Positions 25,807 to 33,826 of a stretch of 45,307 nucleotides of DNA are shown piece by piece. How positions within the stretch are numbered: position 1 is the first letter of the stretch; every line of letters starts with the position of its first letter. Source of the DNA: Streptomyces sp. ST2-7A (GTDB lineage: Bacteria > Actinomycetota > Actinomycetes > Streptomycetales > Streptomycetaceae); contig NZ_JAJUWS010000052.1 of assembly GCF_021390475.1 (NCBI RefSeq), positions 1-45,307 on the forward strand. Reading direction: 5' to 3'. The notes beneath the pieces are model-generated. The model did no database searches, was not told the DNA's origin, and saw only the letters and a list, made by a program, of their open reading frames with translations. A program made the translations under genes and the position numbers.

Positions 25807-25872
25807 GGCCGTTGACGCGGGCCGTCCGTGCGGCCTCCCGGGGCCGGGCGTCCGCGTTCACCCGCCCCGGCC
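25807..25872 (-). pseudogene. Duplicated remnant of the PucR-type gene 3' end
   Basis: Read on the minus strand this gives REAARTARVNGR, nearly identical to the last residues AEAARAARVNGR of the regulator at 26619-27797. The stop codon of the real gene is replaced by an Arg codon here. The similarity continues downstream through GATCCCGGTCG and the GGGGCGTGCGC terminator hairpin. The copied block is about 25721-25840 versus 26548-26655. Confidence 0.6.
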
Positions 25873-25916
25873 GCGGTGCCCGGGTCGGGGGTTCCGGACA
25901 CCGCGGTGGCACGACC

Positions 25917-26282
25917 TCAGTCGGTCGGGGTGCCCTGGTGGAACCACATCCGCCACCCCGTGTCCGTCAGGCGCCACAGGGAACTGCGCCGGGTCCGGCG
26001 GCCCCGGTGGTCGGCGAGGTACGTCAGGTGGACCAGGCCCGGGGCGAGAACGGTTCCCCGCATCTCGTCGACCTCGACCGGGAACTCCGGGGACACCGAA
26101 CCGTCCCCTGTCGCCGTGGGGATCGACCCGACATCCCACCGACGGCCGGAAGCACCGATCTCGGTGAACCCCGGGTCCAGGAGTTCCAGAACCCGGGCGG
26201 GGGAGGCCCGTACCCCGGGGTCGAGAAGCCGCATCTCCCCGTCGACGGCCGCTCGAACGGCCCGCTCGTCCTCATCCGTCAT
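25917..26282 (-). CDS. NTF2-like / DUF4440 family protein
   Basis: 121 residues from ATG 26282 with AGGG 7 nt upstream. Features of the NTF2/SnoaL-like fold: E-x-RLLDPGVRASPARVLELLDPGFTEIG, where helices are followed by the asymmetrically placed glycine, then VLAPGLVHLTYLADHRG and SSLWRLTDTGWRMWFHQGT, the typical last two strands. Such small proteins often act as enzymes or ligand-binding domains. No substrate can be assigned. It sits between two copies of a terminator-bearing repeat. Confidence 0.82.
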   Translation of the reverse strand: MTDEDERAVRAAVDGEMRLLDPGVRASPARVLELLDPGFTEIGASGRRWDVGSIPTATGDGSVSPEFPVEVDEMRGTVLAPGLVHLTYLADHRGRRTRRSSLWRLTDTGWRMWFHQGTPTD

Positions 26283-26546
26283 GCGGGAACCCTACGCATC
26301 CCCGCTTCCCCGTGGCGCGGTGAGGCGATCGGGCGGTACGGCGGCGCTCCCGGGGTGGGGCCCGCCCACGCCGAGGACACCGAACATCACCGTCGCCACG
26401 GTGCCCACACCGCTCCCGGGGCATCCCCGGGGTCGATGACGCCGACCGGGGCGTTCCGTCCCGCGCTCCGACCGGGGGCCCGTGCCGGCGGGTGGGGAAG
26501 GGGTCCGGGACGACGGGCCCACCGTTCCCCCGGGACACACCGGTCA

Positions 26547-26585
26547 CCGGTGGGGCGTGCGCTCGGTGCGCGCACGCCCCACCGG
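26547..26585 (-). terminator. Terminator of the PucR-type regulator gene
   Basis: Perfect 16-bp stem, arms 26547-26562 and 26570-26585, loop TCGGTGC, 34 bp past the minus-strand stop. The flanking stretch 26283-26546 shows no gene. Confidence 0.8.
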
Positions 26586-26618
26586 CGGGACCCGGTCCGG
26601 GAAGGGAATCCCGGTCGC

Positions 26619-27797
26619 TCAACGACCGTTGACGCGGGCCGCCCGCGCGGCCTCCGCGGGTCGGGAACCCACGCCCACCGGCACCGGTCGCCGCGAACGC
26701 CCCTGCCGGCACTGCAACTCGCGCAGTCGCGCCACCAGGTGCCTGCTGTGCAGGGTGAGTTCCAGCTCGAGCCGGGAACGCGGGTCGCGCAGCGCCGGGC
26801 CGTACAGCTTCTCCAGCTGCCGCAGGCGGTAGTGCACCGTCTGCGGGTGGACCCGCAGCGCCTTCGCGGCCTCCGGTGCGCCGCCGCCCTCCAACCAGGC
26901 GAGGAGTGTGGCCTCCAGCCGCTCCCGCTGGCGCGGGGTCAGGTCCATCATCGGACGCAGCCATCGGGCGGACAGCGTGCGCAACAGCGACTCGTCCTGG
27001 AGCAGCAGCAGCGTGGTCAGGTGGTCGTCGACGAACAGCGGCCGGTTGTCGGGCACGCGCTCCGCCGGTGCCAGCGCCAGGAGCCGGCGCGCCCACCGGG
27101 CGGTGGAGGCGGCGTCCTGCAGCGGCACGATCTGACCCACGGCCACGGTCCGTCCGCGCAGCGCCTCGGTGAGCGCGGGGCGGGCGACCGGCCCGGGATC
27201 GGGCAGCAACACGCACGGGTGTCCCCGGTACAGACCGCTCAGCGGCTCGCCGACATCGGCGATCGCCGGCAGCGACAGCTCGCCGGGCTCGCCGAGGACC
27301 ACGGCCTGCACCCGCCGTGGCAGCGGCCATCCGGCCCGGTCGGACAGCTCGCGCAGCGCGGTGGCGGGCAGGGCCTCCCGCCCGGTCAGGGCGGTGAGCA
27401 GCCGCTGACGCGCGGCGCCGTCCCGCGATCCGGCCGCCTGCCGGGGAACGGAGGCGTTCCGTGGCGCGGTCGCGCCGCTCGCGGCGTGGCCCGACCCGGT
27501 GTCCGAGAACGCGTCGGGAAAGCCGTCGCACAGGTGATCCGGGTCGTCGGACGGGTCGTCGGGGTTCGACGCGACATCGGCCCGCGCGGACGGGGTGCCG
27601 AGCGAGACGCGCAGCGCCTGTTCGACGTCTCGGCGCACGACCTCCCGGGAACGCTCCGCCACCAGGGCGGAGAAGCCGGGTATCCGGCGCGTCAGGTCGT
27701 CGACCACCCCGTCGGAGACGGAGGGCAGTTCGCGGAGGAGAATGCGGTTCCACTCGGCGGGAGGGCACGACCGGAGTCGGTTCAGCAGGTCACACAT
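26619..27797 (-). CDS. PucR-type helix-turn-helix transcriptional regulator
   Basis: 392 residues from ATG 27797 with GAGG 5 nt upstream. The C-terminal PucR HTH is clear at about 300-365: LLAWLEGGGAPEAAKALRVH followed by PQTVHYRLRQLEKLYGP and DPRSRLELELTL. The N-terminal half (EWNRILLRELPSVSDGVVDDL) resembles the sensor region of Streptomyces PucR-like activators. It is divergent from the redox module with an 895-bp gap and is the obvious candidate regulator of it. The last residues are duplicated downstream. The middle (about 75-125) is low complexity. Confidence 0.9.
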   Translation of the reverse strand: MCDLLNRLRSCPPAEWNRILLRELPSVSDGVVDDLTRRIPGFSALVAERSREVVRRDVEQALRVSLGTPSARADVASNPDDPSDDPDHLCDGFPDAFSDTGSGHAASGATAPRNASVPRQAAGSRDGAARQRLLTALTGREALPATALRELSDRAGWPLPRRVQAVVLGEPGELSLPAIADVGEPLSGLYRGHPCVLLPDPGPVARPALTEALRGRTVAVGQIVPLQDAASTARWARRLLALAPAERVPDNRPLFVDDHLTTLLLLQDESLLRTLSARWLRPMMDLTPRQRERLEATLLAWLEGGGAPEAAKALRVHPQTVHYRLRQLEKLYGPALRDPRSRLELELTLHSRHLVARLRELQCRQGRSRRPVPVGVGSRPAEAARAARVNGR

Positions 27798-28692
27798 TTC
27801 TACCTCGTTCAGGTCCGGGGGAGCCCACCCGTCGTCGGGGCGCGGGCGGGGTCAGCCGAGGCTGTCTCCCGGGTCGGATGTCCACTGCGGCAGGTGGAGT
27901 TGGCGGCCATCCGGCTTCTCGCGGGGCGAGAACCATTGCGAGGCGGGAACCGACCGTCGGGGTGGTCGGTGTCCCTGGTGCACTGGTGTGTTCGGTTGTT
28001 TTCGGTTCTCCCGGGAACGCTTCCGGAGGTCCGGGGATCCCGTGGGGATTCCCGGTGGTTCCCGGGGAGGGCGTGGGGGTGGTGGGTCGGGTTCGTCTCC
28101 GCCGGCCCGGGAGTCGTCCCGGTGCCGGTCGATCGTCGGGGTGCCTCCCTGACCTCTCGCGTCGGACTTCGACGGATGCTTTCGGCAGGTGCTGTTCCGA
28201 CACGGGGGACACCGGGCCGCGCGGCCGATGACCACACCGGACGTCCCTGCGGGGAGCGGGATTCGGGGTCCCGCGGATCCCGTGGGGACGCGCGCTGTCG
28301 GATGTGGAACACAACGGGGACGCGGAGGCGGCGGGTGGCGGTCCGAGGCGAGTCGCGCGTCGCGATCGGACCACACCGGGCACACCGTCGATCGGCCCCG
28401 ATGATCGGTGTTCGAAGGACTCCGGACGGCGATCATCACCGCTCGGAAAGGGCCTTCGAAGACCGGGCCCCGGAAACTTATCACGTTCGGATAACTGTGC
28501 AAGTCCCATGTGTGGGCGCCGGGATGCTGCCATGCGACACGGCTCGCCGCGGACCCCGCGGTCCGCCCCCGGATCCCGGGGGTCGGCGGGCCGGACGTCG
28601 GAGAACGAATCCCGCCGCCCGGGAACCGAACCGTCGGACGACACCGTGCCGGTCCGGATCCCGGGGGAACCGGTGGCTTCCCGGAGGATGTG
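27798..28692. other. Long divergent intergenic region
   Basis: 895 bp with no convincing gene on either strand; reading frames present lack coding codon bias. It holds a 14-bp direct repeat GGATCCCGTGGGGA at 28035-28048 and 28275-28288, the T/G-rich stretch near 27985-28005, and the TTATC palindrome at 28478-28494. It is unusually long for a simple promoter region and may hide a small RNA or decayed gene. Confidence 0.5.
28478..28494. promoter_or_regulatory. AT-rich palindrome TTATC-N7-GATAA
   Basis: Perfect 5-bp half-sites around 7 nt, conspicuous in GC-rich DNA, about 200 bp upstream of the ferric reductase-like gene. A candidate operator for the divergent PucR-type protein or a part of the promoter. 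Confidence 0.45.
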
Positions 28693-29505
28693 ATGGTCAT
28701 TCCGCAGTCCCCGCCGCAACCCCCGTCGCGGTCCTCGCGACCGGGGACGTCGGGAAGCCGGCGCCGCGCGTCGGCGGCCGTGCGCCGACCGGGCGCCCCC
28801 GAGTCCCCGGTCCGTCGTCGGCACGCGGGTCCCACCGTCCCCGGAGCCGCCCCCGCGCCTCCCGGCCCCATGCGGCTGCCCGAGGCCAGCGCGCGCCGCA
28901 CCACCGGCGCCTACGTCACCGCCACGGCCCTGATCACCCTGATCGTGCTCGGCACCGCCGGGGCCTTCGAGAACATGCTGCACTTCCTCGACTTCGGCGC
29001 CGGGGTGATGGCGCTGGTCTGCCTCACCGCCACCGTCATGTGGGGTCTGGCCGCCACCGACCGGGTCCTGCTGCACCCCGGTCACCGTCTGCTCGCCCAG
29101 GCCGTCCATCGCGGCCTCGGCATCACCGGCCTGTGCTTCCTGGTCCTGCACATCGGCGTCAAGATCCTCGAGGACCGGGTCTCCGTCCACGCCGCGGCGA
29201 TCCCCTTCTCCGATCCCCTGCAACCACTGCTCATGGGGCTCGGCACGGTGGCCGCCTACCTGTTCGTGCTGGTCGCCGTCGTCGGCGCCGCGCGCGGCGT
29301 CTTCGCCGGCCGCAACCGCTCCCGCCGGTGGCGCGGCCTGCACATGCTCGCCTACCCGGCCTGGGCCCTGGCCCTGGTGCACGGACTGTACGCCGGCCGC
29401 CCGGCGGCCGGCTGGGTCACCGCCATGTACATGGGCTGCCTGCTCCTGGCCGCCCTCGCACTGACCACGCGCCTCGCGAATCGAAGCAGGAGGCACGCCC
29501 GATGA
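28693..29505 (+). CDS. Ferric reductase-like transmembrane protein (cytochrome b type)
   Basis: 270 residues from ATG 28693, GGAGG 5 nt upstream. About 70 disordered Arg/Pro-rich residues precede six predicted membrane helices. Two helices carry paired histidines spaced as in haem-binding ferric reductase domains: HRGLGITGLCFLVLH and HMLAYPAWALALVH. There is no flavin or NADPH domain in the protein, so electrons must come from a partner; the next gene encodes an NADH-type flavoprotein and starts within its stop codon (ATGA). Predicted to carry electrons across the membrane. Confidence 0.88.
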   Translation: MVIPQSPPQPPSRSSRPGTSGSRRRASAAVRRPGAPESPVRRRHAGPTVPGAAPAPPGPMRLPEASARRTTGAYVTATALITLIVLGTAGAFENMLHFLDFGAGVMALVCLTATVMWGLAATDRVLLHPGHRLLAQAVHRGLGITGLCFLVLHIGVKILEDRVSVHAAAIPFSDPLQPLLMGLGTVAAYLFVLVAVVGAARGVFAGRNRSRRWRGLHMLAYPAWALALVHGLYAGRPAAGWVTAMYMGCLLLAALALTTRLANRSRRHAR

Positions 29506-31049
29506 CCACCGCTCCCCCCCGCCCCTCGCTGCCCGTTCCCGGCCGCCGGGCCGGAAGCTCCTCCCCGGCGCGCCCCCGCGGGCGGTCCACCGGCCCCGTG
29601 CTGGCCGTGATGGGGCACGCCCGCCTCCTCGCCGGTCTGGACGGCCTGCGCCGTTCGGACCGCGTGGCCCACCTCTCCGTGCACGGGGACTGCCCCCGAC
29701 TGCGCCTGGACGAGGTCGTGGCACTGGCCGAGAACATCTCCCTGCGCGGTCGCGGCGGAGCCGGTTTCCCCTTCGCCCGCAAGATGACCTCCGTCGCCGA
29801 GGCCGCCAACCGCCGTGGCCTGCCCACCGCCGTCGTCGTCAACGGCAGCGAGGGTGAGCCCGGTTGTCTCAAGGACAAGGCCCTCCTGCGGCACGCGCCG
29901 CATCTGGTGATCGACGGGGCCGTGCTCGCCGCCGAGGCGCTCGGCGCGCAGGAGGTCGTCCTGGGCGTCACCCACCCCGAGGTCTACTCCTCGGTCCGCG
30001 ACGCCATCGCCGAACTCCCGCCCGGCCGGATGCCGGTGCGCGTCCAGCGACTGACCGAACGCTTCGTCACCGGGGAGAGCTCCTCGATGACCCGGGGGCT
30101 GAACGGCGGCCCCACCCTGCCCTCCGGACAGAGGATCCGCACCAGCGAGATCGGCTTGCACGGGCTGCCCACACTCTTCTCCAACACCGAGACCTACGCC
30201 CAACTCGCCGTCGCCGCCCGCCTCGGCGCCCTGGGCTACCGCGAGGTGGGCACCCCCCGCGAGCCCGGCACCGTCCTGCTCAGCATCGCCGGCGCCTGCG
30301 TGATGGAGGCCCCCGCCGGGGCGCCCCTGATCGACGTCCTGCGCCTGGTCGGCCTGGACGTCGGGCAGGGAGTGCTCATCGGCGGCTACCACGGCAAGTG
30401 GCTCTCCCCCTCCACCGCCCTGTACGCCGAGCTCTCCCGCGAGAACCTCGAGCGACACGGCGCCACCCTCGGGGCCGGCGCGATCCTCCCGCTGCCCGCC
30501 GCCGGCTGCCCCCTGGGCGAGGTGGTGCGGGTCGCGCGCTGGATGGCCGACGAGTCGGCCGGTCAGTGCGGCCCCTGCCTGTTCGGTCTCCCGTCCCTGG
30601 CCGACGCCCTCGACGCGGTGTGGCGCGGCGGCGGCTCCGCCGCCCTGGACGCCGTGCGAACCCGGATGGCAGCCGTCCGCAAGCGCGGCGCCTGCGGCCA
30701 TCCGGACGGCACCGCCGGCTTCGTGGCCTCCGCGCTGGACGCCTTCCCCGGCGAATTCGCCGACCACGCCCTCGGCATCGGCTGCGGCCGTCCGGTCATG
30801 GGCACCCTTCCGCTTCCCCCCGGGCCCGGCGCCATCGCCGTCGCCGAGCACGAGGGCCCGAAACTCCACGTCGACTGGACCCTGTGCCAAGGCCACGGCC
30901 TGTGCGCGGACGTCCTTCCCGGCGTGGTCGAGCTGGGGCCGGACGGCTTTCCCGCGAACGCCACCATGGCGGTTCCGCCGGAGGCCAGGGCCATGGCGAT
31001 TCGCGCCGTGCGCCGTTGTCCCGCCCTCGCCATGCGCGTCACCGACTGA
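29502..31049 (+). CDS. NuoF-like NADH dehydrogenase flavoprotein with C-terminal ferredoxin domain
   Basis: 515 residues from ATG 29502, overlapping the preceding stop. Complex I 51-kDa fold: FMN/NADH motifs LRGRGGAGFPFARKM and VNGSEGEPGCLKDKALL, a SLBB region (TVLLSIAGACVMEAPAG), then the Fe-S helical domain. The N3-cluster cysteines are C356, C359 and C398, but the expected third one is Gly (QCGPCLFG). The last 65 residues form a small ferredoxin with CQGHGLC (C462, C468) and RRCP (C506), three cysteines suiting a [3Fe-4S] cluster. It likely oxidises NAD(P)H and feeds the membrane haem protein. A stand-alone NuoF without NuoE/NuoG is unusual. Confidence 0.88.
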   Translation: MTTAPPRPSLPVPGRRAGSSSPARPRGRSTGPVLAVMGHARLLAGLDGLRRSDRVAHLSVHGDCPRLRLDEVVALAENISLRGRGGAGFPFARKMTSVAEAANRRGLPTAVVVNGSEGEPGCLKDKALLRHAPHLVIDGAVLAAEALGAQEVVLGVTHPEVYSSVRDAIAELPPGRMPVRVQRLTERFVTGESSSMTRGLNGGPTLPSGQRIRTSEIGLHGLPTLFSNTETYAQLAVAARLGALGYREVGTPREPGTVLLSIAGACVMEAPAGAPLIDVLRLVGLDVGQGVLIGGYHGKWLSPSTALYAELSRENLERHGATLGAGAILPLPAAGCPLGEVVRVARWMADESAGQCGPCLFGLPSLADALDAVWRGGGSAALDAVRTRMAAVRKRGACGHPDGTAGFVASALDAFPGEFADHALGIGCGRPVMGTLPLPPGPGAIAVAEHEGPKLHVDWTLCQGHGLCADVLPGVVELGPDGFPANATMAVPPEARAMAIRAVRRCPALAMRVTD

Positions 31050-31285
31050 CCGCGACCGACCCGCCGTTCCGAAACCCGGGCCGCCGGCGAGAGAACGCCG
31101 CGCCGGCCCCGTCCATCCGCCCACCACCGGAAGACCCACCACACATCGAACGGGAGAACCCTCCGGACCGACCCGCCGGCGCGCGGGTCCACCACCGCCG
31201 ATCGGATCCGGCCGACACCCCGTGTCCCGGCGCCGAACGGCCCCACCACGAACCACCTCCCGGCCCCGGGCTCCCGTGACGGCCT

Positions 31286-31315
31286 ACCGGGACCCGCCCG
31301 ACGGCGCGTCCCGGT
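31286..31315 (+). terminator. Hairpin between NuoF-like and lipoprotein genes
   Basis: 8-bp stem ACCGGGAC/GTCCCGGT, one mismatch, then 4 bp CGCC/GGCG closed by CGAC. A second small inverted repeat GGAGTCC-CCAC-GGACTCC lies at 31363-31380, 30 bp before the lipoprotein start. The rest of the 360-bp gap 31050-31409 shows no gene; a separate lipoprotein promoter is likely here. Confidence 0.5.
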
Positions 31316-31409
31316 CGGAGCCGCTCCGGCGGATCCGGGGAGCCGGTTCCGGCCAACTCCGCGGAGTCCCCACGGACTCCACCCCCTGGCCCACACCAGA
31401 AGGAGAACC

Positions 31410-32330
31410 ATGCGTACACGCCGATGCACGGCCCCCCTCGCCGCGATCGCGGCCCTGTTCCTGGCCACCGCCTGCGGCACGGACGTCTACGGGCAGGGAG
31501 ACACACAACCCGCCGCCAACCAGGCCGGAGTCCCGGAATACGGCGCCGACCACGGCTCCACCGACACCGCCGCCGAGGTCGAGCCCGCCGGGCGACTCGT
31601 CGTCCGCGACACCCCCGACCTGGGCGCCGTGGTCACCGACAGCCGGGGCTTCACCCTCTACCGCTTCGAGGAGGACACCGCCGACCCGGCGCGATCCACC
31701 TGCAACGACGCCTGTGCCACCGCCTGGCCCCCGGTGCCGGCGGACGACGCGAGCGCGGCCGAGGGCATCGACGCCGACCTGCTGGGCGAGGTCGAGCGCG
31801 CGGACGGCGGCATCCAGCTGACCCTCTCGGGTTGGCCGGTCTACCGCTACCAGGACGACACGGCCCCCGGTGACGTCAACGGCCACGGCGTCAACGGCAC
31901 GTGGAACGCCCTCGCCCCCGACGGCAAGCCGGCCTCCGCCGACAACGCCGCGCAGGAGACCGCCGGCGAGGAGGGCCCCGCCCTCTCCGTCGTCCAGGAC
32001 CCCTCGCTCGGGCCGATCGTCACCGATGCCAAGGGCCGCACGCTGTACCGCTTCGACAAGGACAGCGCCTGGCCGATGATCTCCAACTGCGAGGGCGAGT
32101 GCCTCGACACCTGGAAGCCCGCGCTGCCGGTGGACCCGGAGGAGATCAAGGGCATCGACGCAGAGCTGATCAGCACCCTGGAGCGGGACGACGGCACCGA
32201 GCAGCTGGCCATCGACTGCTGGCCGGTCTACTGGTTCACCGGCGACGAGAACCCCGGTGACACCACCGGCCACGGCGCCGGCGACCTGTGGTTCGCCGTC
32301 ACCCCGAGCGGTGCCAAGGCCCCGCTGTGA
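31410..32330 (+). CDS. SCO0930-type lipoprotein with two secreted-lipoprotein repeats
   Basis: 306 residues from ATG 31410 with AAGGAGA 5-8 nt upstream. Lipobox LATAC, lipidated Cys at 22. Two copies of the COG4315 (Lipoprotein_15) repeat: the first about 62-168, the second about 185-300. Each has a start such as LGAVVTDSRGFTLYRF, a Cys pair (CNDAC; CEGEC) next to a Trp, and an end such as GWPVYRYQDDTAPGDVNGHG. It is known as an SCO0930-family lipoprotein in Streptomyces (from memory). The consistent neighbourhood of redox proteins suggests a cell-surface electron or ligand-binding role, not established. Confidence 0.93.
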   Translation: MRTRRCTAPLAAIAALFLATACGTDVYGQGDTQPAANQAGVPEYGADHGSTDTAAEVEPAGRLVVRDTPDLGAVVTDSRGFTLYRFEEDTADPARSTCNDACATAWPPVPADDASAAEGIDADLLGEVERADGGIQLTLSGWPVYRYQDDTAPGDVNGHGVNGTWNALAPDGKPASADNAAQETAGEEGPALSVVQDPSLGPIVTDAKGRTLYRFDKDSAWPMISNCEGECLDTWKPALPVDPEEIKGIDAELISTLERDDGTEQLAIDCWPVYWFTGDENPGDTTGHGAGDLWFAVTPSGAKAPL

Positions 32331-32857
32331 TGAACGGGGCTCCCGCCGTACCGGGCCTCGGACGCGCCCGGCTGATGATCCTCGGAGCCTCGGCACTCGG
32401 CACGGTCGCCCTGGCGGCGTTGGCGGCGACGCCGCACGACGCCGCCGGGGCGGGGGTCGACGCCGGTGCGGCCGGCCCCCGGGTGACCGCCGGCGGCCAC
32501 CCGGGCGGGGAGCCCCCGGCACGGCCCGACGCCGACCCGGGGGCCGGTCCGGGGGAGATCTCGGAGGTCCTCGCGGACCGCATCGGCTGTCGTCCCGAGG
32601 CGGTGCTCGTGGACGCCGACGAACTGCGGCAGGTCGCCTGCACCCTCGACGGCGAGCAGTACCGCTTCACCTCCTTCCTCGTCGCCGACGGCAGGGCCGC
32701 CTGGCTGGACGAGGCCCTGCCCTACGGTGGCAGCCACCTGGTCGGCGACCGATGGGTGGTGACGGCCCCCCGGCCGGTGTTGGAGGAGTTGGGGGAGCGC
32801 CTGGGAGGCCGGATCGCCGACGGGGAGGACCACGGCGCCCACGCCGATCACGGTTGA
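32330..32857 (+). CDS. Membrane-anchored hypothetical protein
   Basis: 175 residues from ATG 32330, whose first base is the last base of the lipoprotein stop (TGATG), so the two are coupled. One N-terminal membrane segment (about 10-32, LMILGASALGTVALAALA) is followed by a Gly/Pro/Ala-rich linker and a compact extracytoplasmic domain (about 80-165) with RIGCRPEAVLVDADELRQVAC, which has two Cys, and YRFTSFLVADGRAAWLDEALPYG. No family was recognised. It is probably an accessory of the redox/lipoprotein module. Confidence 0.78.
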   Translation: MNGAPAVPGLGRARLMILGASALGTVALAALAATPHDAAGAGVDAGAAGPRVTAGGHPGGEPPARPDADPGAGPGEISEVLADRIGCRPEAVLVDADELRQVACTLDGEQYRFTSFLVADGRAAWLDEALPYGGSHLVGDRWVVTAPRPVLEELGERLGGRIADGEDHGAHADHG

Positions 32858-33227
32858 TCCGGTTCCTCCCGACCGGCGGCGCCCCCGACCGGGGACGGCG
32901 GGCGGCCGACGTGACCGGGGGCCTCGGAACCCGACTCCGGGGCCCCGCGCCGGGGTGACGGGACCTCCGGGGCGTGCGTCGCCCCCGGGCGGTCCCCTCC
33001 CGTCCGGCCGGCCGCCAGGTGTCCGGCCGTGCCGGCGTGCCGCCCCGGCAGTGGCGCCGGGATTGCCGCACCCCGCCTCCGGGGACCCCGGCGCCGGGGT
33101 GCGGGTGTGCGGCCGGCGGCCGTTCCGGGCCCCCGTTCGGGGGAACTCCCCCTCCCGTCCGGTCCCCGCCCGGCGGGACGCGGCCCGTTGCCCGGCAAAC
33201 GGGGTCCGGGGGCCTAGGCTCGACCCC
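32858..33227. other. Intergenic region with terminator-like hairpins
   Basis: 370 bp without a gene. A 10-bp stem CCGCACCCCG/CGGGGTGCGG has arms at 33066-33075 and 33095-33104, with a smaller self-complementary core in its loop. At the right end TAGGCT (33215-33220) is a good -10 hexamer 7 nt from the next start codon, implying a leaderless transcript. Confidence 0.5.
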
Positions 33228-33644
33228 ATGAGAGAGAGTTATCTTCGGCTCATCGGGGCGGCCACGGCGGCCTACGGCCTCGCGGTCATCGCCCGGCCCG
33301 AACTGCTCGCCCGTCCCTCCGGACTGGTCGACCGCATCGGGCAGGTCGCCCCGGAGACCGCCACCTCCCTGCGTCCTCTGGCCTGGCGCGACGCGGCCAA
33401 CGGGCTCGCCATGGCGCTGGCCCCCAACCGCAGCGTGCTCGGGGCCGCGACGGCCCTGCGGATCGCCTCGGACTTCGGCGACGCCGTCCTCCTCGCCGCG
33501 ACCCTCCCCGAACGGCGCCACCGTGTCGGTGCCGTCGCGGTCTCCGTCGCCTGGGGCGCCCTCTCGGTCGCCGCCCTGGCGAGCCGGCCGCGTGCCACCG
33601 GGACGGAGGCCCTCCCACCGCCCCCACCGGTCACCGGCCCCTGA
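33228..33644 (+). CDS. Small membrane protein, DUF4267-like
   Basis: 138 residues from ATG 33228; no ribosome site, but a -10 hexamer 8 nt upstream fits leaderless expression. Three or four hydrophobic segments: LRLIGAATAAYGLAVIA, an Arg/Asp break WRDAANGLAMALA, ATALRIASDFGDAVLLAATL and VGAVAVSVAWGALSVAALA. The R-x-A-N and R-x-x-D-x-x-D pattern is like DUF4267/DoxX-related proteins. Function unknown. Proline-rich tail. Confidence 0.75.
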   Translation: MRESYLRLIGAATAAYGLAVIARPELLARPSGLVDRIGQVAPETATSLRPLAWRDAANGLAMALAPNRSVLGAATALRIASDFGDAVLLAATLPERRHRVGAVAVSVAWGALSVAALASRPRATGTEALPPPPPVTGP

Positions 33645-33826
33645 CGACCGACATCCGGCCGGCCGGTTCCCGAACGCCCGCTCCGGCCCACCGGAGCGGC
33701 CTCCCGTCGGTTGCCGTCGCGGGGCGGCCCCGGGGCGGGCGCTCCCGACCGGTGCGGGGGCACCCCCGCACCGGCTCCGGGGCACTCCCCGCTCCGGTGC
33801 GCCGGCCGGCCGGGCACACTGAGGGC

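Noticed and set aside
25616..25912. A 98-codon minus-strand gene between the hairpins
   Set aside because: It consists of the copied PucR 3' end running through terminator hairpins; treated as a remnant rather than a gene.
25722..29501. A very long plus-strand frame leading into the NuoF-like gene
   Set aside because: It is antisense to the NTF2-like and PucR-type genes and lacks coding codon bias; the NuoF-like gene starts at ATG 29502 with a ribosome site.
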